NCBI GenBank assembly: GCA_029876055.1
Contig: CM056877.1
Location: 3,162,001-3,226,000 of the forward strand
Direction: 5' to 3'
Origin: Madurella fahalii
Lineage: Eukaryota; Ascomycota; Sordariomycetes; Sordariales
Length of the DNA: 64,000 nucleotides
Part shown: piece by piece, positions 11,496-23,352 of the stretch
Position numbering within the stretch: the first letter of the stretch is position 1
How the letters are laid out: the number at the start of each line of letters is the position of its first letter
Notes under the pieces: model-generated
What the model was told of the DNA's origin: nothing
Database searches by the model: none
Seen by the model: the letters and a program-made list of their open reading frames with translations, nothing else
Position numbers and translations under genes: made by a program

Positions 11496-11797
11496 CCACG
11501 GTGTCTCGCCCTTACGGACCAGCATTTGAGGGCTGAAGGCAGGGTAAGCTCCTTAACTAGTTGCGGGAAACGGGGTGGGTTCGGGCTTTCGATGCACTAG
11601 CTAGCTAATAACTGGGTAGAAATCAAGAGAGTGAGAAGAGCAGAGGGTTTCCGTCACGCTAACGAGCCAGCTTCCCTGTTTGGCACCTAACCATGTCCCG
11701 CCGAGCGCCTTTTTTTCCCTTGTCCCCCTCTTCCCATCGCACCCCAAGCCCAGCAAAACTCCCAACACCATGCCCATATGGCTTCTGCCCAAACCGT

Positions 11798-13391
11798 CTA
11801 GCGGCGAAGAAGGCGGCCGACGAGATGACGGGTCGACAAGAGGCTCGTCAGGTTGTTTCTGGCGGTGCCGTGGATGCGGCGACCGCTGCCGCCTACCTTG
11901 ATCGGACCGAGGCCTACTGTGCCTGTGGGCGTCAGCGTGCCGCGGCGCGTGGCGAGAGCTGCACCGCCCGACAGGGATGAGAACGGAGCCTTGGATCCCA
12001 CGCCGCCGCGAGCCTGGAATCCCACACCGCCGGCATTGTGCTCCTGGGCATGCGGACCGAGGAGCTGGGCGATGCCGGCTGCGAAGCCAGACTTCAAGGC
12101 GCCCAGCGGGAACACCGAGGCCCGGAGGCCCTTGTTGTTGTTGGGGGCCCGGGAATCCTCGTTGTCGGGGTGACTTAAGAGCGGAACACCCTGTTCGCAG
12201 TGCTCGCGAACTATATGGAGAATGTCGGAGAACTGAAGGACAGGCACGGTCTTGTCCTCGATATTCTCGCTGAGCAAGGGTAGACGGAGTTCGCCATCCC
12301 CAGGTAGATTTTTTGCCGAGGAAGCGTGGCCCTTGTTGAATTTGACGCCGTTGTGAGCCCAGACTTCGATGCAAGATTGCTGGGAAATATGACGAACGCG
12401 ATCCTCGATGCCTTTGTTATCCTTGTGGATGTTGCTATCCAGGCCGCGCAGCTGGAGTTGAACGACCAGTTTGATGGAGGGATAGTCGCGTGTGATATCA
12501 GGGAGGACTGAGCGGACGAACTTATCGTTGACCTCCTTGCCGTTGCCGGGGTTGGCAAGCAGAAGCACACCGTAAGGTTTGTTTCTGTACTTGATGGCAC
12601 AGACGTACTGGGGTCTCCCAAGAAGCTTAATAGGGAACCATCGCTTGAGACCAGGTACTCCAGCAATGTTTTTGCTGACCAAAGAAAACACCTCGCCGTG
12701 GAGGGCATGGTGGAGAGAGGGTGACATGGTCATGGCGGTCATCTTGCCTGTTTCGGCGATGAAATCCTGCAGAGTCCCCGAGGGGTAATTAGCTGTTGTG
12801 CTGCGACTGAGCTGAAGGGCAGTCGGGATCTCCGGTACTTACTAATCGGATGGCACTGTTGGTGAACGTGCTGATGAGCTGCTCGAACTTTTCAATGCCA
12901 CGGCCTGCGAGATTTGGTCTGTCGATAGGATCAACGATAAAGTGGTAATCCTGGGGGTTAGTGTTGTACGCGAGGAGGTAGCAGAGGGACGCAAAGATTT
13001 GCCGAAGGCGCTGGGGTTTATAAACTTCTAGAATTGCTCGCACAGCGACCAGTTCGCTGGGGAGCGGGAGCGCAGCGATGGCAGCCTCTTCTGCTTCCAG
13101 AATCGTGGATACGACGGGGTTCAAAGGAGCAGCCTGCTCATCAATGTCGGCGGCGGATTCGCTGGGGATCGTGGAGACGGCGGAGCCCTGAGAAGCAGCC
13201 TGCGAGTGAATGTCAGCTGGGTCTCAAGTGTGATTGACGTGCGCTGGCGCGCTGTGCTCAGTGCTTGTGCCGACAGGGAAACAAAGAAGCTTTGCCGATG
13301 GGATCTGGGGATTCATTGACGGGGCACTGCCGCCAGTGCCTGTGCCTACAAGGACACGAACAAGGCTTACCATGTTGATCTGCGCCGACAT
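11798..13391 (-). CDS. Conserved-looking protein of unknown function, 448 residues
   Basis: I read three exons: 13391-13371 (only MSAQINM), 13199-12843 and 12766-11798. Both introns have GTAAG donors and CAG acceptors and are phase 0; the second (76 bases) is very clear. The middle exon is helical in composition (LEAEEAAIAALPLPSELVAV and so on). The last exon holds a basic, folded-looking region with KRWFPIKLLGRPQYVCAIKY and a hydrophobic VLLLAN strand. A Gly-rich tail follows (about residues 370-435), with many GG and RGG-like steps. I do not recognise a domain and propose no function. The tiny first exon is the least certain part; the frame is also open at the exon 2 start without an ATG, which is why an upstream exon is needed. 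Confidence 0.6.
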
Positions 13392-13913
13392 CTCGGGAGA
13401 GTTCTGGCAGCGGCGGCACGCCTGGGGGTTTGGAGACACCCAGCTGCAGACGTTTGACTGGGAATGCCCCGATGGCAATGGCGAAGATGACAGGAAGAGC
13501 CCCCACCAAGCGAGAGATGGAGAGGGAGAGAAAGAGAGGGCTTTGGGACAGAGAGTGTGACGGAGAGGGAGGAGAAAGAGAGGATTGGAAATCGAAGGCA
13601 GCAAGAACAAGATGACCCCGCGAAAGCACGGCCCCCGGTTAGCGGCGACGAAAGGCCCTTTGTGCGAAAGCCATATTCAAGAAGTCCATACAGCATCTGT
13701 GTGCGAGAGCACGGCCCGGTTAGCGGCACGGCCGCCCTCTCTGTTCGGACGATGAGCCACACACAGCACCTTTGCACCTGAGGTCTGTATTGTGGCCCAA
13801 GGCCTGGGCGCCAGGCTTTCAGGCTCGCTGTTTCTCCCTTGGGCTTGAAAAGCTCGACCATCTTCAGCACGCCCTAGGACTTGAACATCTCCATAACCTT
13901 CCTAGTTCGCGAG

Positions 13914-13953
<40 letters not shown>

Positions 13954-14589
13954 TTCTTCTTTTCTGCTCCCCCTTCTTCTCAGTCTTATCGAGGCTGTTG
14001 CGTGGGTGTTTCTAACCTCTTCCTTTCAATCGGCTGCCCTTAGATGTTCGCTACATTCTTAGGTGTTAGGTAAGACGGTTTTCTACATTGGCGTCCTTGA
14101 TACCTTGGGTGGCGATTCGGATCTCTGAGGACTTCCAAGGCCACAGAGCCCATCAATCACACAGCCCAAGGTATGGCACCTCGTCCTGAAATTCCCTCAA
14201 GCCCAAGACGCAAGATTGATTACCGCTAACAAAACCTCGGATTTAAATTTATCAAGTTCAGACAGAGCCTCAAAGGCCGCCCATGATAGTAGGCGTCCCC
14301 CAGACCAGGACAGCAAGTCAATATATCGAGTTCTCAAAAGACGTGTTACGATCGGCACCCCCTGACGACAACCCCATCAGTTCCAAATTCATGGAGTGGC
14401 AAAACGCAGGCCAAAGCAGCGGCGCTTATCGACGTACATTCCGTCTACCCACACCCAACCCCTTTACAGCACCACATCAAAGAAAGCTAGCGAGATCAAG
14501 GCCATAAAGCTCTCTCCTCGTTAGCACTCTCCTCTTCTAAGAGAGCTCGTTAGTTGACTGGTACCCTAATCAAGAAGCCGCTGGCCGCG
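13392..14589. other. Intergenic with a CTG trinucleotide run
   Basis: No supported gene. The plus frame at 13772-14062 exists only because of the CTG run and has no other signal. AT-rich DNA near 14225-14260 precedes the pseudogene. Confidence 0.5.
13915..13948. repeat. (CTG)n microsatellite
   Basis: About eleven uninterrupted gct/ctg triplets. No coding context is supported. Confidence 0.9.
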
Positions 14590-15416
14590 CCCCGAGCAAG
14601 GCGGGAGTGAGTTGGATCGTTCGAGGACGAACCGGACTTCTTGCGCGCCAAGGACGCTTGTAGCCTGGAACGCTTCGGTTCCCATCCGGGCGCATTGTTG
14701 CAACCCGGCCTCTTCCGGCTTGGTAAGGGGGTGGGAAGAGGGAGAGGGGCCGGTGAGGTCTACGATCTGTCTCTTTGCCTCTAGGTCTCAGAGAGCTGGC
14801 TCCGTGTCGGGAGGGTCCTGGCGCAGAATCTCAATGCCCTATTATCCCAGATGATACCGCCAGCACCAGAGACGGTATTCGAATTGCTTCTTAAGTCCGT
14901 AGATCCGGAGGTGCTGGCCTGGTCAACCGCGCTGCTCAAGCGAGTGGCAGTAGCTACAAGGCATTTGACAGTATCGGAGCTCCTTGACCTAGAGAACCAA
15001 CGGCATCAACAGCGACAACCGCTACAGCAGGAGCAACACCAGCAGCATTTGCAGCAGCAAACAAACAAAGCCGCGCATATCACACTCGACAAGCTCGTCG
15101 CCACGAGGGAAAAGATTCGGCGGATGCTCGGCGGCCTGTTGACAGTACAAGGCCGAGACGTCTCTGTGTCAGCTGACAGAGCCGCGAGCCCTACGCTGGC
15201 CGTCTTGGCACGGGTTGGGGTCTCCAAGCTGCTGCGCCATGAGGTGAAAAAGAGTCGTCTCAAGCCGTCAATCTCCGAGGCGTCTTGCCTTGACGCTTTG
15301 GCGGTGGCGGCTGAGGCGGGCGATTTGCATACATTCGAGTACATCCTCGACAAGCTGGGCAAAACTACGGTTTCACTTGGGGGTGCCGTGGCCGGTGCAC
15401 CGGCCCTCGCTGCGAT

Positions 15417-15432
15417 GGGGGGGGGGGGGGGG
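15417..15432. repeat. G16 run inside the ankyrin pseudogene
   Basis: Sixteen G residues in a row. The protein-like frame upstream and the protein-like frame downstream differ by one step across this tract, so it marks either a slippage mutation or a length error. Confidence 0.9.
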
Positions 15433-17615
15433 CAATACCGACACCATCTCCCGTATCTTGGACCTGGTCACGTCCAGCCAACCTCCCGCGATAGGGGAAG
15501 CCGCCATAATAACCCTGCTGGCGCGGGTGGCGTCGCTCGGACGCTCAAGTTGTTGTACAACGCCTGTTAGCCGTACAGTCTGAGAATATGGCGATAGACA
15601 AGACAGTGACTTGGACGCGGTGGATGGAGAGCGTGATGATAACTCGGATGACTAAGGCACCCATCAGGGGTACGGTTACACTGTACCCCTGCGCTTCGAC
15701 TGCCGACGCGGTTTTGTCGATGTAGCCAACCTGCTTTTGGAAGCCAGACATACTTGGACTGCGTTACGATGGTTATCCGGTGCGGAGGGTCCGACACAGA
15801 ACGGGGACTCGAGTTGTCCTGTCCGAAATCCTTGCAAGCTCCGGAGCATAGGCGCGCACGCCTGTACCGCGCGGTCCGCGAATCCTGTCGTCTCGGCCGT
15901 AACTAACCGGTACAAAAGGTCCTCCGCAGCCTCTCCAGCGATCCGCCGCTCGCCCTGTGGCAAGAACTCTTCAGTATCGCAAACGCTAGCACCTACGCTG
16001 ATGCCGTCGGCGAGACCATCGAGAAGTAGGCTGGGCCTGGCATCGGATCGATCGAGCTCGCGGATGCCCTGACCCGCGGCAGTGGCCTCACTCAGCCCAG
16101 AACTTGCCGTGGAGAGCTTTGCAACCTGGGTAGAATCGCCTCGAAAACCGGTAAGCTTGGGATCCTCCAGTCAGTCTTCGATAACGGCGAGGCGTTACTA
16201 TAGGCAGACCAGAACATCTTAGAACGGGTGGCAACAAGGGGTCTGTAACAGGCGTTCGGTCACCGTAGCTCGGCTAAGTACATCCGCTTCCTCGCGAGCA
16301 AGGGTGCGGAGGATATTAACAGCCGAACCGCGCTCAGTTCGACACCCATCCTCCTAGCAGTTGAGGCTCAGTCTGTAGAGGCTCTCGAGGCGCTCATTCA
16401 AGCTGGAGCCGACGCCAACCCGTCAGGTAATGATAACTTGTATCCCATTCAGGCAGCATCCTACGGCGCTGAGATTGCGCGCCTTCTCATCTCGTCCGGG
16501 GCAGACGTCGACAAGAGGTTCGACAACATGCCACCAAGTGTACGTACATCTTTGGCTGCCCGGAAGCTCTTAAGAAGCTTCTGCACGCCTGACCAGCTTC
16601 TCATACGTGCCCTCGATCGACATGCTGCTGCGCCAGGAGGTCTAGAGGCCGGAACCCGGCATTCTCGCGTCTCTACTTTGCTTCCAGATAGACGTGTCCA
16701 TTAAGGATCACAATGGCAACACCATGGTCCATTATCTATCAGGGGAAATCACTGTCGAAATCGTCGAGTTGGCGGTCAAGTGCGCCCCAAGCTCGACACG
16801 GTCGATAGCCGGGGCCGGACGGTGCTGGTGCTCGCCATGCACGTTGCCGACCCGTCGGTCCTGTTGCGGCTCATAGAGCTGAGAGCTCTGGTCGAGGTCG
16901 ACGGCAGGGCGTTTGACGGACTCTTAGCCGTGGCCTGCCTCCATCGCCCGCGTGAGGTCGTTCAGGCGCTCCGTGACAGCGGTATCGCCGAGTGCACCAA
17001 CGTAGATCAGGTTGGCTCCAGTCCCGAGGCGCTGACCCCGTAGCTCGCGGCGCTGAAGCGGGAGGAGACGGACGAAAAGCGGGCCATTCTCAAGTACCTT
17101 TGTCGAGGAAGCTGATGCAGACGCGAATCGTCAGGGGGGCAATTATTGGGGCACCACTGCATTTGGCCCGCCTGAAATCGACGCCTGAGACGATTGAGAT
17201 GCTGATCCGGTACGGTGCCGCCTTGGATTCTACGGACCACGGCGGGCGCACACCACTTTACTTCGCCTTTTCCCGCACCCTCGAGCATGTCAGGCCGCTG
17301 CTTGCAGGACCTGATAGCGGCACGGGGCTGGATGCGGTCGACAGCCTGGGTCGGAGCGTGCTCCACAGCGCCGTGCTGAGTGGGAGGCTTGACCTCGTCC
17401 GATTCGTCTTGGAGAAACGCCCCGAACTAGTAGACCCAGAAGATATCCACGGCTGGACGCCACTGCTATGGGCCCTGCGGGTGATGGGCTTATGGGGCTC
17501 GGAGACCTGCGAGCGAGCCGACATCCTCCGCGAGCTGCTCGGCCGCGGCGCCCGGCGCCTCATCTGCGGGCCAAGCCCAGGACAGTGAGTGGTCCACACT
17601 TTACCGTCTCCCAAG

Positions 17616-17646
17616 CCCCCCCCCCCTCCCCCCCCAACAAAAAAAA
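17616..17646. repeat. C-run followed by A-run
   Basis: C11-T-C8 (17616-17635) leads into AACA9 (17636-17647), much like the pair at 882-921. It lies between the last ankyrin piece and the zinc-finger piece, where an intron would be expected. Confidence 0.85.
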
Positions 17647-17890
17647 GGCGCCACTGGTGAAGTCTTGGCTCAACTTACATACTAATTGTCGTGCCCCGCC
17701 CTGTGTTGCCATGTCGCAGGTGCAATTCAGTCCGCTCTATATTTGCGTCAAATGCCAGGGCTACGCATGCTACTATTTTGTGTGCTTCAGGTCGAGGGAG
17801 CACCTGCATCCTGCTAGCCACCATGAGTTCACCTGCTTCGGTCGATTCAAGACCGAACGTTCCTCCGGCCCGGCCCGGAGTTTTTCTACG

Positions 17891-18540
17891 ACAATAGCAA
17901 GAGGGAGTCTGAGTGTGAAGATGAATCTGACAGTGGAAGTGACAACGTGGAAATTATAGATCGGATAGTGACAGCAGTTCCGATGGTGACGATCCCCCTG
18001 GACCCACAGGCCAGTCAGATCGCTCAACAGCACTCACGATCGCCCCACAGACACCTATAATATAGGGCCTCTGGCCCGCTGGCTCTCTAAAACTCCTCAT
18101 AGACTTCACCATGAATTCAGTCTTAGCGCCCACATCTTATTCTCTCTCTTGTGCCATGCTCCCCTGATGACCTGTGACCCATAACAGCACTTCTGTGAAA
18201 GCAATGATAGGTTATTTGTTCGAGAAAATGGACAATTTAACCTGGGCGTAATAGGCTTAGAGACACTGAAAAAGGTTAACAACAATACTGTCGGACTGCA
18301 AAATATTATATACCGTGTTTTTATTGACATGCTAAAATCGCAGGTTTTTCTCTTTGCTGTCGTTAGAGTAAAGGAAAGCGCGGCTAGGCAGTGGTGGTGG
18401 TGGTGGTGCGAGATCCCAAAATGGGTCCACGCAACTCCACGGCCAATTGAGACCGCGGCAACTATAGCCGAGGCAACCCAGAACAGTGACCCCCTTCGCT
18501 CAATCTGGCTCAGTCTGGCTCAGCCTGGTGCGGTAACTGC
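17891..18540. other. Intergenic
   Basis: After the acidic tail of the pseudogene (to about 17990) no coding signal is seen. A short (ggt)n run lies at 18391-18407. The next feature begins on the other strand. Confidence 0.5.
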
Positions 18541-20023
18541 TCAGTTCCGAAGAAGGAAAGGGAAATTTGTGGTGTCGATTTTAGGGTGGTGTAATACCTG
18601 ATATCCTACCCTGCAATCATCTTTGATGAGAGAGATAAGATCCTTAACGGCGCAGACTCCTTCGGGGCTACGTAGTCGGGCCTTCACAAAGAGTAGGTCT
18701 GCAAGCCGGTCGCGAACCGGCATATTATGTCGGAGACGGTTGAAACGAGTTCGGCCCTCGTAAATATGGAGGATGTCTGCACGCTCTGACGGGTGAATAC
18801 GGTCTTGGCTCTGCCGAACTCTTTCCAGCTCTTCCTTTTCGAATTTGCGTCTCCTTTCGTAGAGTTCAGCTCGCTGAGCCTTTAAGTCACCGACGACCTC
18901 TGGTGATGACGCAGCGTCGATCTGCCGTGCCAGTCTCTCAATGGCATGAGTAGCCTCGACATAGTCAGGCCGCTCCAGAAGCTCATCCCGGGTCTTTGCA
19001 GGCAGGGATAGGAGTATTTCAGGATTTCGTCGAACAGGCATGGACCGGAAGTCTACAGCCAGGTCCTTCCGAGAGGGGACGCCCAGTAAACCCGCCTGAC
19101 CATCAACGCTGGAAATTGAGGCTCAGACAATCCCTTGTACGGACTATCTGGTGAGTATGTCCGGCATATTTGAGAAGCTCATCATTAGAATATCCGTTCA
19201 CTAGGGTCAAAGTCAGCGATCAAGCCCCGTCGAGGATTGAACGGTCTCACCAGTAGCAGTGATGATGGCTTCACGGCGGCCGCTGGTTACCGTCACAGGT
19301 ATCTCCATTCCTTCCCGTATTGATAACTCCCTAAGTTGGTCGCCGAAGGATGTTGCCGACTGGATTTTTTGCCTCGTCGGACCGACCATTCACTGAAACT
19401 TGTGGGAAGATGGGCCAGTTCAGAACCTGTCCTCCCAGTCGAAAACCCAATAACATCCGTCGTCCGGAGGTGTGATGGTCAGAATCCGCTCGAGTGTTTG
19501 GTATCTTTTAAGGGCTCCACAGGCAAGGACCACCGCGAGCATGAACACCACGGGCTGGGCAACAAGGAGTTGATCTGGGATGTCCTCGTACAAGATATGT
19601 GTGGGCCTAAGCTCGATGGACTCATCAGCGCCAATCAATCAAATAATGACTTTGGAGATGAGCATTACCTTTGCGCTGGATTGAAGTGCATTCCTTTAGC
19701 AAACTCTCTCTTGAGACTGAAACGAAGCTCCTGTTGGCCATCTTTCCATGCAACCAGCATTACCGTATCCTATAAATCTTAGGCTCTCTGTCCGTAATAA
19801 AATCTCTAGTCTGTTCCTTACCTTGTAATCGTAGACCTTTGCTAGTGTTTCTTCGAGCCGAACTCTCGCTCAGCTCGCCCGCCCTAGCCGACGTAAAAAG
19901 ATGACATTTCAATTTCGCACTGATGAATACTCGGTATGCTTTATGAACATACTCATAGGGATCGCCCGAAACGACTCCCTGTGATACCCTCGCGAAGAGT
20001 TGAGAATTCTTAGTCGGCCTCAT
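18541..20023 (-). pseudogene. DUF3435 ('FluG-domain') captain-like tyrosine recombinase, 5'-truncated
   Basis: Read from 20023 leftwards, family blocks appear in order. First is a helical segment with HLFTSARAGEL and SESSARR, the box I arginine region. After a likely intron (about 19758-19815, GTAAGG donor) comes VAWKDGQQELRFSLKREF. Next is LLVAQPVVFMLAVVLACGAL near 19550. Then VTSGRREAIITAT near 19270 and NGYSNDELLKYAGHTH near 19160, the AGHT block. The end is a charged helical tail with RHNMPVRDRLADLLFV and LRSPEGVCAVKDL. DUF3435 proteins are the tyrosine recombinases that mobilise fungal Starship elements, though many copies are solitary. This one lacks its N-terminal part, has a TAG near 19332 and frame breaks near 19100-19160, and so is dead. 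Confidence 0.85.
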
Positions 20024-20622
20024 AGTTGCAGAGCACTGCCGACTAAACTAACCCATATTCGTGGGGCACCCGGTGCCGCCCCTGTGCGAGTCCTGCTTAG
20101 TGCCGGTTTGGCGCCTGTTAAGGCGGCGAGGGTTCTGCCGCTCCCGAGGGCAAGATTCGGGGCGCACTACATTGTGAATTTGTCATAAAATGGCGCCGGA
20201 GCAGCTAATTAGCGGTTACAGGAAGCAGTCATATCATTAGCACATCACTGACTGCTAACAGCTTTACGTCTCAACTACAGGGCCTTTGGATACGCGCCTT
20301 TTAGAAGCAGTGGGTGCAATACGTTCAAATCCAGCTAGAGTGATGTGCCAAGGCTGTACTCCCAGTTGAAACTTTCCTTAACTATGTGACTGTCATTCGC
20401 ATGATGACTCCATCCTCAATCTGAAGATATCACGATGAGATCGGCTCATTTATGTTGCATTGGCTGATATTTTAATTTCTTTCATTACTGTCAAACTCGA
20501 TTGCGCACCGTTAACGTCCCAAGTCAGATAGTCGTTTGTTATTGTCGTATCCTCCCAGTTGCTACTGAGCCTCAAATTCTCAGCCAATCTACGTATCTCT
20601 CTATACCGTTTCCGGTTTTTCA
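20024..20622. other. Intergenic
   Basis: No gene seen. The missing N-terminal third of the DUF3435 gene would be expected here on the minus strand but is not recognisable. Confidence 0.5.
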
Positions 20623-21308
20623 TCAACCCTCATTCACGGAAACTAGATCCTCGGCCGAGATCAAATGATAGGTAGTCGGACCTGTAGCTAATGCGCCAAC
20701 AATCAGGGGAGCGATTTCACGGCCGGGTGGCGACATAGCGGGTTGCTTACTGATCATGTCCGCGGACGCGGAGGTAGGCCCAGCGAAACACCGGGAGAAT
20801 GCTTCGAGTACAGCGCTGACGTCGGTACTGCGGCTCACGATTGTCCGGATGGAAGTATCATGGCTCGTTACCTGTCGCTCGATGAGCTGGAAGCCGACGA
20901 AGGGAGCATCCCTTGATAGAGCCCTTGCAATCCGGGTCATGTCTCGCTCTCGCCTGCCTGAAAAGGATGGTCGTTGCCCGGGTTCAAACTGTGGTGCCGA
21001 TTCGAAACCATATGCACAGCGAGAGAGCCGACGGGGTTTGCGTGGCGGGGGGGTAGCGGTTCGCATATCCGAAGGAGCAGGGTCACCTTTGGGCAAATCC
21101 GTTAGAGAACCGCAGGTTTGCAGAAGAAGGCCCATGGCAAAACTTGAGTGGTTGACCGTGGCTAGTAACGAGTCCGATATAGCCAGGAGTTGACGCAGAG
21201 TCAGGGGCGCGGATAGAATTGCAGAGACTGCGATAGAGGCAAGAGGGGCTGTGGCGGCGGGAAGAAACGCTGGGTATGGGGAAGAGGGCGACTTGTCCGG
21301 TAGAATCT
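20623..21308 (-). CDS. Hypothetical open frame, possibly an internal or last exon
   Basis: A minus-strand frame of about 228 codons is open from 21308 down to a stop at 20623. It begins with a hydrophobic, Ala/Leu-rich stretch (near 21150-21250) and ends in NEG. There is no ATG at its start; the first Met is at 21135. If real, an upstream exon would join through the CTAG acceptor just before 21308. No domain is recognised, and an open frame also lies on the other strand, so the call is weak. Confidence 0.25.
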
Positions 21309-23030
21309 AGTCCCGCAGAGGCAAGGCGGAAAGGTGCTCTGCAGGTGGGATGTAATGGAGGACTCGATTATCTGTAGTCGCGCCGGAACCAGGGGCGAAC
21401 CCGAAAGTGCTCGCAGCACATCCTATGTCCCCGCGCATGGGGGAATGGGTGCTCCTAGTTGCCATCGGTGGCGGGGTTTGGTGCCAATTTCGAGGAACAT
21501 GCGGGAGAGCCATCGCTATTGGCCGAAATGCCGTGCCCGTATAGCATGCCACAGTTCTCGCGCGGTTTGCGTCGCCAAGGTCATTGGGCTTCGGAGATGA
21601 ACTTCGGTATTTGGCAGAAGGGGACGTTAATGTCGTGCCCTGAACAATCCGGGGTGGTTGATGCCAAAAGCGCGGCGAGGATGGCAATCGCTCCTGTGGG
21701 ATTCTGACGAGAAAGTGGTGAGGAGTGGGTGGTCGGTACCATGGGCCCCAAAGAAGGCTCCCCAGCACGAGACCACCCTTCCCGACTATCTCATCGCTCA
21801 CCGGTATCTGCTTCAGGCGGTACTTGGCTCGGGGAGTGGCGGCATGATGCATCCCTATCCTTCTCGAAGCGGAGGGGCGAAAAATTCCCTCATAGAGGCA
21901 TCGTGAAGAGTGTTGGAGTTATTTCCCTGATAAGGGTAGTTCAGGTTGGATTCCGAGATAGGGCTCAAGGGCGATGGTTGGATGTCGGTTGTCCACGCGT
22001 ATCTGGCGGCACGGGAGCTAGGCCCCAAAGGGTGGATTGTGAGTGCCGCACAAATGCGTTGGAATTGATTAACCAAGATCTCGTTCTCTTTCTCTAACCT
22101 TTTGGGAACTGGCAGGAAGGTCGAGATAACGCAGCCTGTCGCCGAAGGCCACTGGACCGCGTAGAGGACGAGTACATTGTGACGCACTAGCTGGAATGGT
22201 AGGTAGGTGGTATGGAGGCTTCTGTCGTTCGCCAACCGGCGGCAGGGTTCTCACCGAGTTTCGCCGCTGGAGAGGCCGCGTCGTTACATTCCAGAGATAT
22301 CGGCGGGGCTGCTCTTCTCCTCGGTGGCCATTCACGGCTTCAGATTGATTTCCCGGCCCCCGAACCATGCACCGCAGATGGACGGGTGAGCTCAGTCACA
22401 AGTACTCAAAAGAAGGAAACCTTTCTCGGTGCTAGGACGGCCGCGATTGCCCCCTGCCTCCTGAGAGTATTAGGCAGGTCCGCCGAAGGATGTAGGCGAG
22501 GCGTCAAAGTCGTTGGCAAATCTAATTCGTTCTCGCCGGGAAATGTGCCGTCAATAGGTTTGCAGAAGGTCCTGGTATTGGAGGGCGGGAAATTTGGTTG
22601 GCTCCTCTGCCGTCACAACAGCCGTGCCCATCATGGTGCGTCGAGCCTTTCAGGGGTACGCTATACCGCTAACCCATCAAGCTGGATATCACCCAGCCAC
22701 TCATCTCCAGGGCGTGTATATGCAACTCGTCACACCGACCTAGGTTCCGCATAGGATGCATCCTCATGCTGACATCCGTTGCTCCCCCATCCTTGGCATA
22801 CAACATTGGCAAGCCATGTCGGCGCAATTATCGATCCGAGAGGGGGTGACGTGGCCTGATCGGGCTGAGTCGCTGATCAATAAGACGTCGGTATCGTGAG
22901 GAGTAAGAAGGCGGCCGTGAGGCGTCTTTGGGCCTTTCGGTAGATTTGGCTGCGCTTGTGATGGGTCGCCCGATGATATGTGGTTCGCGTCGGGAAAACC
23001 TCGGTCAAGGACAACCATAACTCGCAGCCG

Positions 23031-23066
23031 GTGGGGGGTGAGGGGGAGGGGAGGGGGAGGGGGAGG
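23031..23066 (+). other. G-rich tract with quadruplex potential
   Basis: At least five G-runs of four or more bases separated by one or two bases. On the plus strand this pattern can fold as a G-quadruplex; no role is implied. Confidence 0.6.
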
Positions 23067-23298
23067 TGACTTTTGCCGTCCTACACCGGTCCAAACTCAG
23101 CTGCTTGAAAGAGCTCGCTGGAAGGTGATGTGGCTTTAACATTGCGCAAAGCGAGACAGGCGTAAAGTTGATCATTTTCTGACCTAGTGGGGAGCAAGTG
23201 AGAAGTGTCTCACCTCATTATATATGTATTTCTGACGGTCAACGTAGGCAATGTCAATGGGCCAACTATTACGCCGATGTCTCCACCCAGGAAGGTAG

Positions 23299-23352
23299 GC
23301 CTCACAGGCGGAGGGCCTCACGGCAGGCGGAGGGCCTCACGGCAGGCGGGGG
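23299..23352. repeat. 19-bp tandem repeat, about three copies
   Basis: The unit agggcctcacggcaggcgg recurs head to tail, with a diverged first copy. Confidence 0.85.

Larger units (their letters stand above)
9471..11797. other. Intergenic, no gene recognised
   Basis: Open frames exist on both strands (for example minus 10407-10808 and 10890-11159), but none shows a family motif, plausible splice structure or start context. The stretch also holds an 18-bp tandem duplication (11163-11198), AT-rich partly palindromic DNA (11220-11380) and a perfect hairpin (11471-11495). Confidence 0.5.
14590..17890 (+). pseudogene. Decayed NLR-type ankyrin gene with C-terminal zinc-finger remnant
   Basis: Pieces of one former gene lie in order on the plus strand. 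A short exon near 14650-14720 appears to splice at a CTCTAG acceptor (near 14783) into a helical region: VGRVLAQNLNALLSQ, then FELLLKSVDPEVLAW and HLTVSELLDLE. This is the type of segment that follows a NACHT domain in fungal NLRs. A 16-G run (15417-15432) shifts the frame. From about 16270 to 17590 degenerate ankyrin repeats continue in several frames, such as VEALEALIQAGADANPSG and GWTPLLWAL, with stops between them. At 17700-17850 a CVKC pair, a second Cys pair and HPASHHEF resemble the ZZ-like finger that ends many such proteins. An acidic tail follows. No P-loop is visible. The gene cannot make a full product as read. Its layout matches the better-preserved pseudogene at 58.8-64.0 kb. Confidence 0.75.

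Noticed and set aside
13772..14062. Plus-strand frame with a poly-Leu stretch
   Set aside because: The Leu run comes only from the CTG microsatellite; nothing else supports a gene.
20300..20345. tRNA-like T-loop word gttcaaatcc
   Set aside because: No matching acceptor stem, D-arm or anticodon arm could be built around it.
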